Shown here in pieces: positions 7,010 through 12,885 of a DNA stretch of 12,885 nucleotides. The notes under the pieces are model-generated. The model was not told where the DNA came from, did not search any database, and worked only from the letters and a program-made list of their open reading frames with translations. Made by a program: the position numbers and the translations under genes. Location: the NCBI GenBank assembly GCA_964508865.1, contig CAZDVP010000048.1, positions 1-12,885 of the forward strand, written 5' to 3'. Source of the stretch: UBA3263 sp964508865 (GTDB taxonomy: Bacteria > Bacteroidota > Bacteroidia > Bacteroidales > Muribaculaceae). The first letter of the stretch is position 1, and each line of letters opens with the position of its first letter.

Positions 7010-7035
7010 TTATTCTCCAAAAAGTTGCAATAACA

Positions 7036-7063
7036 AAGGGGCAGCCTTTTCGGGCCGCCCCTT
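7036..7063 (-). terminator. Terminator downstream of the hexosaminidase gene
   Basis: As minus-strand RNA, AAGGGGCGGCC pairs with GGCTGCCCCTT (11 bp with one G-U pair) around a six-base loop. It lies 20 bases after the stop of the GH20 gene. The T-tract is imperfect (TTTGTTATTGCAACTTTTT follows the stem). On the plus strand the wobble becomes an A/C mismatch, so the minus direction is favoured. It should separate this gene from the peptide operon promoter just downstream. Confidence 0.65.
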
Positions 7064-7082
7064 ATGTCGGGAATCAGATGAA

Positions 7083-10022
7083 TCAGCGGATAAGGGTTTT
7101 GTGGCCGTTGATGATGTTGATGCCGCGCTGAGGAGCCGAAAGGCGGCGGCCCTGGAGGTCATAGATAGTGGCCTGCGCAGGAGCGGGGATATTTTCAACG
7201 GTTTCGATAGCCGAGGGGTCCTGGGCCAGCGGAATGAAGGTGTAGAGGCCTGCATTCTGGTCGGCGGGATTGCTCCAGAGGTGAATCGAATAGCCCTGAC
7301 CGGAACCGGAGGTGTTCATATACCAGCCGTTGGCAGCATCTTTCGAGGTGATGGCCGAGTAGAAATTGCCGTTTTCGTCAGTGCCCTGATGATTGGCAAC
7401 GAGGCTGAAGCCATAGTGAACGTTGGAGTTATCGTAGTCCCAGCGGGCGGTGTTGCTGTTGTTGGCAACCGAGGGAGTGCAGTTCACCGAACCGGCGTTT
7501 TTGGCTTTGCAAACCATTGCGTAGTAGCCGCTTCCTTCGGGGTCGGGCTCGAACTTGAAGAGCTGATAGTCAAAGTTGGCGGCAGAAGCATCGGCCGGAG
7601 CGTTGCTCCAAAGGCGGTCGGCCTGGCAGTTGTTGCCTTTCGAGGCATCCTGCATCAGTTCGATAACGGAGCCGTAGCGGTCCTGAGTCTGCGGGCCGTC
7701 GAAGCGGGTGTGGAGGCGATAGTAAACGCCCTTGACGGGAACCTGTTCGCCGGGAGTCGGGGGAGTGGGCACATCGTTAGGGTCAACGTCGGCCACGGCT
7801 ACGAAGTCAATAACGCCGCCATTGCCGTCGAGGGGATTGCCATAAACGTTGATTGCATATTTCTGACCGCCCTTCGAGAAGTTGCAATACTTATTGTTTG
7901 CGCCATAGGTGCGGATAGCGTAGCGGATGCCGCCGTCTTCGGTCTCGAAATAGTGGTCCTTGCTCAGTTCAAAGCCATATTGAACGGTGTTGGTGTATTC
8001 CCAGCGGTCGGTCAGCGCGGTGCCCGACGGTTCGGGCTTGATTGAGCCGGAGGGGTCGGCCTTACAGATGATTGCAAAGTGCTCCTTATTGTCGGGATCT
8101 TCAACAAAGCGGAAAAGCTGTGCATCGTTGCCGTCGGCCGAGGTGTTGCTCCAGATTTTGCCAACAACTGCGCTGAGCGAGGTTACCAGAGGCGACCCTT
8201 CGGTTACGAGCTCAAAAACGCGGCCGCCGCGATCGTCGGAGCAAATGGAGGTCAGACGATACCATTTCATCGGATCGGGTTTCTTAAACGACGAGGGGCG
8301 GACAAGCTGGTGGGCACCATAGCTATAGCCGGCAGCCTGAAGCAGAGCGGCGTCGTTGCAGATGCGCTCCATAACTTCGTCGTTATCGCGGCCGGCGGCG
8401 GGAGCCCAGCCCTGTTCGGCGATACCGAGCAGACGGGGCAGCGCAAGATATTCAACGTCTTCGGGGCGTTCAACCTGTTCGGTCCAGAAAGTACCCTGAA
8501 CGCCGATGCAGTTGCTCAGAACCGGGGGCATTACGGTGAGAGTGGTCGAGAGGCGGCCGTCGCCAACGGCACCGACCTTGTCGAAGCCGGCATAGGAGCG
8601 GTTGATGTAGTAGCCGCCGTTGAAGGGAGTGTAGATAAACTTCAGGCCATTGTCCTGAGCCTTCTGTTCGCCACCGGTCCAGCAGAAAATCGTCGGGTCG
8701 ATTTCCTTTACAAGATTCATGTCAGTGCCTCCGGAGGTTATCAGTTCGTTCCAGCCCATGATTTTTTTGCCGTGCTGCTTGGCGTAGTCGGCAATCTGCT
8801 TGGTGAACCACGATTGCAGAACGCGGTCGTTGGAATCCTTCGTGTAGCCGATAGTTTCCTTGAAGTTCTGAATATCTTCGTTTATGCTCCATGCGTAGGT
8901 CGGGCATTCGTCGCCGCCAACGTGGATATACTCATAGGGGAACACTTCGGCCAGCACGTCGATAACGTCCTTGCAGAAAGTAATCACCTCGGGCTTGGTA
9001 ACGTCGAGAACGTCTTTCGACACACCGCCGTCGTTCCAGATATTATGGGTGAAGTGGCTGTCCGGAGTGCCGGGAATCGGCTGGGTGTTCATGTCAAATT
9101 CTGCCGCCAGAGCGATTTTGCTTTCGGGGTCGGTCGAGAAGTTAGGATAGCAGTTGATGGCAGCGACCATATGGCCGGGCATGTCGATTTCGGGAATAAC
9201 CTCGATGTGGCGCTCCTTGGCGTAGGCAACCACTTCCTTCAGTTCGTCGATTGTGTAGGAATAGGGGCCGTAGGTGTCGCCGCAATCATAAGTTGCGTTG
9301 GCGGCATCCACGCGATATTTCTGCTGAGGGTCAGACTGGAAATTAACGTGGAGAATGTTATGGTTGGTAGCGCCCTTGGTGGTCAGCAAAGGATACTTTG
9401 CCACGGGCAGACGCCAGCCCTGGTCGTCGGTCAGGTGCCAGTGAAAGCGGTTGAGCTTATAAACGGCCATGATGTCGAGCATTCTCTTAACCTCGGCAAC
9501 ATCGAAGAAGTGACGGCTAACGTCGAGCATAAAGCCGCGATACTCAAAGCGGGGCTCGTCGTTGATTGAAACGACAGGCAGCGAATAAACAGTTCCGGCC
9601 TCACCCTTGACTTCAACGGCAACGTTAGGAGGCAAAAGTTTCTTAACCGTCTGGAACGCATAGTAAAGACCGGCGGGAGTCGAGGCTTCGACCGAAGCAC
9701 CGTTGGCGGTAACGTTAAGGTTATAGGCTTCGTTGCCCAGAGCAGCGTTGGTTGCCACAGTGATCAGACCCTGACCGGCCGAGGCGGTAACGTCGAGATC
9801 GGTCGAGGCTTTCAACGAATTGGCGAACTTGGTGATTTCGGCCACCATATCGGCCGAAAGATCAGCCGGGTAGCCGACATTGAACGATGCGGGCAGAACC
9901 AGCGAACCGGTCCCAACAGTCATTTGCTTGGGCTGCGGTGTCATTGCTTCCACACCGGCATGGCTCTCAATGCCGCAGGCGGCAATGGCAGCTAAAGCGA
10001 TGCAAAGAAATTTGTGCTTCAT
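7083..10022 (-). CDS. Secreted GH20 beta-N-acetylhexosaminidase with duplicated C-terminal modules
   Basis: This 979-residue exo-enzyme should remove terminal beta-linked GlcNAc/GalNAc from glycans by substrate-assisted catalysis. ATG 10022 is preferred over the longer ATG 10061 because it begins directly with a signal peptide (residues 1-22, ending ESHA); the extra 13 residues would be polar. A GH20b-like N-domain (about 27-155) precedes the catalytic barrel (158-540), with EYRGFMLDVSRHF (Arg162), FHWHLTDDQGWRL, PEIDMPGH and the catalytic Asp371-Glu372 pair in VGGDECP. Two related modules of about 160 residues follow (587-744 and 767-932), joined by a PTPPTPGEQ linker. They share YRL, WSN, QLF-F, CKA, RW-Y-N and YGF landmarks; a beta-trefoil or other carbohydrate-binding fold is possible. 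The C-terminus (about 938-979, with IYDLQGRRL and GINIINGHK) resembles Bacteroidales type IX sorting tails, suggesting surface display or secretion. The gene stands alone, with a promoter and terminator; no SusC/D pair is adjacent. Confidence 0.93.
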   Translation of the reverse strand: MKHKFLCIALAAIAACGIESHAGVEAMTPQPKQMTVGTGSLVLPASFNVGYPADLSADMVAEITKFANSLKASTDLDVTASAGQGLITVATNAALGNEAYNLNVTANGASVEASTPAGLYYAFQTVKKLLPPNVAVEVKGEAGTVYSLPVVSINDEPRFEYRGFMLDVSRHFFDVAEVKRMLDIMAVYKLNRFHWHLTDDQGWRLPVAKYPLLTTKGATNHNILHVNFQSDPQQKYRVDAANATYDCGDTYGPYSYTIDELKEVVAYAKERHIEVIPEIDMPGHMVAAINCYPNFSTDPESKIALAAEFDMNTQPIPGTPDSHFTHNIWNDGGVSKDVLDVTKPEVITFCKDVIDVLAEVFPYEYIHVGGDECPTYAWSINEDIQNFKETIGYTKDSNDRVLQSWFTKQIADYAKQHGKKIMGWNELITSGGTDMNLVKEIDPTIFCWTGGEQKAQDNGLKFIYTPFNGGYYINRSYAGFDKVGAVGDGRLSTTLTVMPPVLSNCIGVQGTFWTEQVERPEDVEYLALPRLLGIAEQGWAPAAGRDNDEVMERICNDAALLQAAGYSYGAHQLVRPSSFKKPDPMKWYRLTSICSDDRGGRVFELVTEGSPLVTSLSAVVGKIWSNTSADGNDAQLFRFVEDPDNKEHFAIICKADPSGSIKPEPSGTALTDRWEYTNTVQYGFELSKDHYFETEDGGIRYAIRTYGANNKYCNFSKGGQKYAINVYGNPLDGNGGVIDFVAVADVDPNDVPTPPTPGEQVPVKGVYYRLHTRFDGPQTQDRYGSVIELMQDASKGNNCQADRLWSNAPADASAANFDYQLFKFEPDPEGSGYYAMVCKAKNAGSVNCTPSVANNSNTARWDYDNSNVHYGFSLVANHQGTDENGNFYSAITSKDAANGWYMNTSGSGQGYSIHLWSNPADQNAGLYTFIPLAQDPSAIETVENIPAPAQATIYDLQGRRLSAPQRGINIINGHKTLIR

Positions 10023-10058
10023 GAAATAAGTGTTAGTTTTTAATGATTGTTTATGTGG

Positions 10059-10090
10059 CAAAGGTACGAAAAATTTACGAAACCCGAAAA
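10059..10090 (-). promoter_or_regulatory. Probable promoter of the hexosaminidase gene
   Basis: On the minus strand TACCTTTG (10066-10059) fits the -7 consensus TAnnTTTG exactly. The -33 element is weak: TTTTCG at 10090-10085 lies at about the right distance. The leader to ATG 10022 would be about 30 bases. It is divergent from the nucleotidase promoter in the same 140-base gap. Confidence 0.6.
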
Positions 10091-10111
10091 ATTCTCCCCG
10101 CTAAAATCACA

Positions 10112-10143
10112 ATTACTAATTACTAATTGCTAATTACTAATTA
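10112..10143 (+). repeat. Heptamer tandem repeat (ATTACTA), 4.6 copies
   Basis: Units lie at 10112-10118, 10119-10125, 10126-10132 (variant ATTGCTA), 10133-10139 and a partial unit ATTA at 10140-10143. The array is purely intergenic, between the divergent hexosaminidase and nucleotidase genes. The variant third unit supplies the TTG that sits at the -33 position of the nucleotidase promoter. Confidence 0.9.
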
Positions 10144-10157
10144 AAGTTGTAACTTTG
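10126..10157 (+). promoter_or_regulatory. Promoter of the 5'-nucleotidase gene
   Basis: ATTG (10126-10129), a 20 bp spacer and TAACTTTG (10150-10157) fit the Bacteroidetes promoter pattern, with a full -7 match and a TTG core at -33. The -7 box ends only five bases before ATG 10163, so the transcript should start at or next to the start codon. Confidence 0.7.
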
Positions 10158-10162
10158 CATCG

Positions 10163-11605
10163 ATGAAAATAACCGAAATTCTGCTCTCTTTGGCAATAGG
10201 CGCCGGTGTTTGCGCCTGTTCCGCCTCGCAAGCTGCGTCTGACCGGCTTGTTATTCTGCATAGCAACGACACTCACAGCCACATTGACCCGGCGGCCGAC
10301 AACGACCTGGGCGGCGTTGCGCGCCGCAAGGTGCTCATCGACTCAGTGCGCCGGGCCGAACCGAATGTTCTGGTGGTCGACGCGGGCGATATTGTTCAGG
10401 GCACGCTCTATTTCCACCTCTATCGCGGCGAAATCGAGCAGCAGATGCTCAACCGTCTGGGCTATGACTATCAGATTCTCGGCAACCACGAATTCGACAA
10501 CGGCACCGACGGACTGAAAGCCATGCTGGCCAATGCAACCCCCACCCTGCTGAGCTCCAACTATTCGTTTTCCGACCCGGAGCTGGCCGCAAAGTTCAAG
10601 CCCTACGATGTGCGCGAAACCGGCGGCAAGCGCATCGGTCTTTTTGCACTGAATCTCAACCCGAAAGGCATGATTGCCGAAGGCAACTACGACGGCGTTG
10701 AGTTCTTGCCCTGGAAAGAAGCCGCCGAGGAAGTTATCCGCACCCTGCGCAACGATGAAAAGTGCGACTACGTCATAGCCCTGACCCACGTCGGGGTCAA
10801 TGGCTCGACTGAAAATGAGGAACTGTTTGGCGACGTGCAGGTCGCGCAGCAGACCTCGGGCATCGACCTGATTATCGGCGGCCACAGCCACACCCGCATC
10901 GCTCCGGTCCTGAAGGAGGTCAATGCCGTCGGCGACACGGTTTTTATCGTGCAGACCGGCAAGTATGGCTACGAACTGGGCGAAACGACCCTGAATCTTG
11001 AAACCGGCGAAATCACCAACCGGCTCATTGCGGTTGACTCGCGCCTCGATGCGCAACGCGACCCCGAGTTGCTGGCTGCTATCGAGCCCTATCGCGCCGG
11101 CATAGACTCACTCTATAACAAGGAGGTGGCAACGCTCCAAGCCTCGCAGCCACTGACCGGCAAAACGCGCCAGTTGCAAGACTTTACCGGTCGCTTCATC
11201 GCCAACCGCGGAGAGCGACTGGCCGGCAAGCCGATCGACGTTGCCATAGGCAACAAAGGGAGCCTGCGCACCACCTGGAACCCCGGCGCCATCAGCGAAG
11301 GCGCGGTGCTCGACATGATGCCGTTCCGCAACCGCCTGGTGGTTCTCGACCTCAAGGGAGCCGACCTGCTGGAGGCCTTCAAGATTATGGATGCGCGCGG
11401 CGGCGATATTGCCTGCGGCCTGACCGACTCGGCCAAAATCGACCCCGAGCGTCACTACCGCGTGGCCACGATTGACTATCTGGCCAACGGCGGCGACTAT
11501 ATGACTCCGCTGACGCGCGGCACCCGCCTGGCCGAGAGCCGCAAATGGGTGTTCGAAGAGTTGCTCGATTATTTAGCTGAAAACCCTGTTATTACAATTA
11601 AATAA
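10163..11605 (+). CDS. 5'-nucleotidase / UshA-type metallophosphoesterase, probable lipoprotein
   Basis: This 480-residue two-domain enzyme belongs to the family that hydrolyses nucleoside monophosphates or other nucleotides outside the cytoplasm. A hydrophobic signal peptide ends with VCAC (residues 16-19), an acceptable though not ideal lipobox with Cys19. The N-terminal calcineurin-like domain has all expected metal motifs: HSNDTHSH (Asp36, His38), DAGD (Asp76), GNHEFDNG (Asn108, His109), THVG (His209) and GGHSHT (His241, His243). The 5'-nucleotidase C-terminal domain (about 320-470) shows GNKGSLRTTW, in the position of the substrate-binding Arg loop, and NGGDYMTPL. Both domains are in one chain with no break. 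The gene has its own promoter and very little leader. panB follows after 22 bases and may be co-transcribed. Exact substrate (AMP, UDP-sugar, cyclic nucleotide) cannot be told from sequence. Confidence 0.9.
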   Translation: MKITEILLSLAIGAGVCACSASQAASDRLVILHSNDTHSHIDPAADNDLGGVARRKVLIDSVRRAEPNVLVVDAGDIVQGTLYFHLYRGEIEQQMLNRLGYDYQILGNHEFDNGTDGLKAMLANATPTLLSSNYSFSDPELAAKFKPYDVRETGGKRIGLFALNLNPKGMIAEGNYDGVEFLPWKEAAEEVIRTLRNDEKCDYVIALTHVGVNGSTENEELFGDVQVAQQTSGIDLIIGGHSHTRIAPVLKEVNAVGDTVFIVQTGKYGYELGETTLNLETGEITNRLIAVDSRLDAQRDPELLAAIEPYRAGIDSLYNKEVATLQASQPLTGKTRQLQDFTGRFIANRGERLAGKPIDVAIGNKGSLRTTWNPGAISEGAVLDMMPFRNRLVVLDLKGADLLEAFKIMDARGGDIACGLTDSAKIDPERHYRVATIDYLANGGDYMTPLTRGTRLAESRKWVFEELLDYLAENPVITIK

Positions 11606-11627
11606 CTACTTCATAATTCACACAATT

Positions 11628-12449
11628 ATGTCTACAAACACAGTTGACGACAAGCGCAAGGTAACAACAGTGCGCATGAAACAGATGAAAGAACGCGGCG
11701 AAAAAATCGCCATGCTCACCGCATATGACTACACCATGGCTCAGCTGGTTGATGCCGCCGGAGTCGACGCCATTCTCGTCGGCGACTCGGCCGCCAACGT
11801 AATGGCCGGCTATTCGACCACGTTGCCCATAACGGTCGACGAAATGATTATGTATGCCTCGTCGGTTGTTCGCGGCGCAAAACGCGCGCTGATCGTGTGC
11901 GACATGCCTTTCGGCTCCTATCAGGGCAACAGCGACGTTGCGCTGGCCAATGCAATCCGCATCGTTAAGGAAAGCGGCGCCGAAGCCGTTAAGCTCGAAG
12001 GCGGCGAAGAAATCCGCCAAAGCATCGAAAAAATCATCAGTGCCGGCATTCCGGTTATGGGCCATTTGGGCCTGACTCCGCAGAGCGTCAACCAGTTCGG
12101 TGGCTACGGCCTGCGCGCCAAAGGCGAAGCCGAAGCCCAAAAGCTCATGGCCGACGCCAAACTGCTCGAACAGCTCGGCTGCTTTGCGCTGGTGCTCGAA
12201 AAAATCCCCGCCGCGCTGGCCAAACAGGTGAGCGAAAGCCTTTCGATTCCCACCATTGGCATCGGCGCCGGCTCGGCAACCGACGGCCAGGTGCTCGTTC
12301 TGCAGGACATGCTCGGCATGAACGGCGGCTTCTCGCCCAAATTCCTTCGCAAATATGCCGACCTGGGCAACGTAATCACCGAATCCATCGGCCACTACGT
12401 TTCCGACGTCAAGGCCGTTGACTTCCCCAACGCCGACGAGCAGTACTAA
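11628..12449 (+). CDS. panB: 3-methyl-2-oxobutanoate hydroxymethyltransferase
   Basis: PanB is the cytoplasmic enzyme that transfers a hydroxymethyl group from 5,10-methylene-tetrahydrofolate to alpha-ketoisovalerate, making ketopantoate, the first committed step to pantothenate and coenzyme A. The 273-residue length is normal. Family signatures in order: LTAYDYTMAQL (30-40), VGDSAANVMAGY with metal ligand Asp53, CDMPFGSY with Asp92, VKLEGG with Glu124, MGHLGLTPQ, FGGYGLRAK, LVLEKIP with catalytic Glu191, and GIGAGSATDGQVLVLQDMLG. No other pantothenate gene (panC, panD) is in the window. It begins 22 bases after the nucleotidase stop, and I find no clear promoter in the gap, so read-through from that gene is likely. 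The ATG at 11628 gives a usual N-terminus. Confidence 0.97.
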   Translation: MSTNTVDDKRKVTTVRMKQMKERGEKIAMLTAYDYTMAQLVDAAGVDAILVGDSAANVMAGYSTTLPITVDEMIMYASSVVRGAKRALIVCDMPFGSYQGNSDVALANAIRIVKESGAEAVKLEGGEEIRQSIEKIISAGIPVMGHLGLTPQSVNQFGGYGLRAKGEAEAQKLMADAKLLEQLGCFALVLEKIPAALAKQVSESLSIPTIGIGAGSATDGQVLVLQDMLGMNGGFSPKFLRKYADLGNVITESIGHYVSDVKAVDFPNADEQY

Positions 12450-12451
12450 AG

Positions 12452-12483
12452 TTTGCGAAGTTCGCCAAAATTTCGTAACTTAG
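12452..12483 (+). promoter_or_regulatory. Probable promoter of the carboxynorspermidine dehydrogenase-like gene
   Basis: TTTG (12452-12455), a 20 bp spacer and TAACTTAG (12476-12483) fit the Bacteroidetes consensus with one mismatch in the -7 box. The leader to ATG 12514 would be about 25 bases. A short inverted repeat, GCGAA-G-TTCGC (12455-12465), overlaps the edge of the -33 element. Confidence 0.65.
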
Positions 12484-12513
12484 CGCCACAAATATTCATT
12501 CAAACTATCAGAA

Positions 12514-12885
12514 ATGGCAAAAGTCATAATTATCGGCGCCGGTGGCGTGGCAACAGTTGCCGCCCATAAATGCGCTCAACACCCCGAAGTTTTCGGTCCG
12601 GAAATCGTTATTGCTTCGCGCACGAAAAGCAAGTGTGACGCAATAGCCGAAGCAATCCGCAAGTCGGTGCCCAACGCTCCGGCAATAACCACGGCGCGAG
12701 TCGATGCCGATTCGGTTGAAGAACTCGTTGAATTGCTCAAGGCCCACAAGCCCGAGCTGGTTATCAACCTTGCCCTGCCCTATCAGGACCTGACCATTAT
12801 GGAGGCCTGTCTGCAGTGCGGAGTAAACTACCTCGACACCGCCAACTACGAGCCCAAAGACGTTGCCCACTTCGAATACTCCTGG
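12514..12885 (+). CDS. Saccharopine dehydrogenase-family protein, likely carboxynorspermidine dehydrogenase (N-terminal part)
   Basis: Only the first 124 codons are in the window; the frame is open to the end. The N-terminus VIIIGAGGVATVAAHKC (4-20) is a Rossmann NAD(P)-binding loop with a GAGGVA core, and VIASRTKSKCD (32-42) ends the second strand where cofactor specificity is set. VINLALPYQDL (84-94) and CGVNYLDTANYEP (102-114), followed by HFEYSW at the window edge, are as I know them from carboxynorspermidine dehydrogenases (reductive coupling of aspartate semialdehyde with a diamine, leading to spermidine or norspermidine). A lysine-pathway saccharopine dehydrogenase is the alternative; the NYEP---FEYSW pattern favours the polyamine enzyme. 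The decarboxylase partner is not visible. The gene has its own probable promoter, 64 bases of gap after panB. Confidence 0.85.
   Translation, partial: MAKVIIIGAGGVATVAAHKCAQHPEVFGPEIVIASRTKSKCDAIAEAIRKSVPNAPAITTARVDADSVEELVELLKAHKPELVINLALPYQDLTIMEACLQCGVNYLDTANYEPKDVAHFEYSW

Noticed and set aside
8079..9569. 496-codon open frame on the plus strand opposite the hexosaminidase gene
   Set aside because: It lies fully antisense to a clear GH20 domain with intact catalytic motifs. Its translation is repetitive Val/Gly/Ala-rich without recognisable motifs, as expected from a GC-rich antisense frame.
10023..10061. Upstream ATG 10061 for the hexosaminidase
   Set aside because: It would add 13 polar residues before a typical signal peptide and would place the predicted promoter -7 box (10059-10066) across the start codon.
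10343..11056. 237-codon minus-strand frame opposite the nucleotidase
   Set aside because: It overlaps the metallophosphoesterase domain with all its metal ligands; no promoter, start context or motif supports it.
11598..12395. 265-codon minus-strand frame opposite panB
   Set aside because: It is antisense to a complete, motif-rich panB; the translation has no domain pattern and is rich in Ala, Phe, His and Gly, typical of a shadow frame.
1..12885. CRISPR arrays, insertion sequences or toxin-antitoxin pairs
   Set aside because: No regularly spaced repeats, transposase motifs or terminal inverted repeats were found; the only tandem repeat is the short heptamer array at 10112-10143.

Overview
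The window reads as a chromosomal segment of a GC-rich member of the Bacteroidales, plausibly Muribaculaceae or a relative. This is an inference from several signs. The promoters fit the Bacteroidetes pattern TTTG - 19/20 bp - TAnnTTTG. Shine-Dalgarno sequences are mostly absent. A secreted enzyme carries a C-terminal tail resembling type IX secretion sorting domains. The SecA, TamB, PqqD-like and carboxynorspermidine-dehydrogenase-like sequences look like those of Bacteroidales.

Layout. 2-538 (+) is the C-terminal end of secA. It overlaps by four bases with tamB (535-4932, +), whose last codons contain a strong promoter for a tRNA-Leu(CAA) gene starting one base after the tamB stop. A perfect hairpin terminator ends that block at 5021-5054. 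Convergent to it is a compact minus-strand operon, 6943 to 5053. It encodes a 48-residue acidic peptide, a membrane-anchorless S26-type Ser/His peptidase, a P-loop kinase of the HPr-kinase/PEPCK-like superfamily, and a PqqD-like peptide-binding protein. A hairpin with a T-tract separates the peptide gene from the three enzyme genes. Next, 10022 to 7083 (-) is a large secreted GH20 beta-N-acetylhexosaminidase with two duplicated C-terminal modules and a sorting-like tail. A short divergent promoter region carrying a heptamer tandem repeat leads into a lipoprotein-like 5'-nucleotidase (10163-11605, +). Then come panB (11628-12449, +) and the start of a carboxynorspermidine dehydrogenase-like gene (12514 to the window end, +).

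How the genes work together. SecA and TamB both serve envelope biogenesis: inner-membrane protein export, and envelope-spanning transport of phospholipid and help with outer-membrane assembly. The hexosaminidase and nucleotidase scavenge sugars and nucleosides outside the cytoplasm. PanB (pantothenate) and the last gene (polyamine synthesis) are biosynthetic.

The unusual element is the four-gene minus-strand cassette. It has the logic of a ribosomally made, post-translationally modified peptide system (precursor, recognition protein, modifying kinase, leader peptidase). However, no radical SAM, YcaO, transglutaminase, ATP-grasp or exporter gene lies beside it. If it works, the main modification is probably phosphorylation or another P-loop-dependent reaction, followed by internal proteolysis. 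Its product and function are unknown to me.
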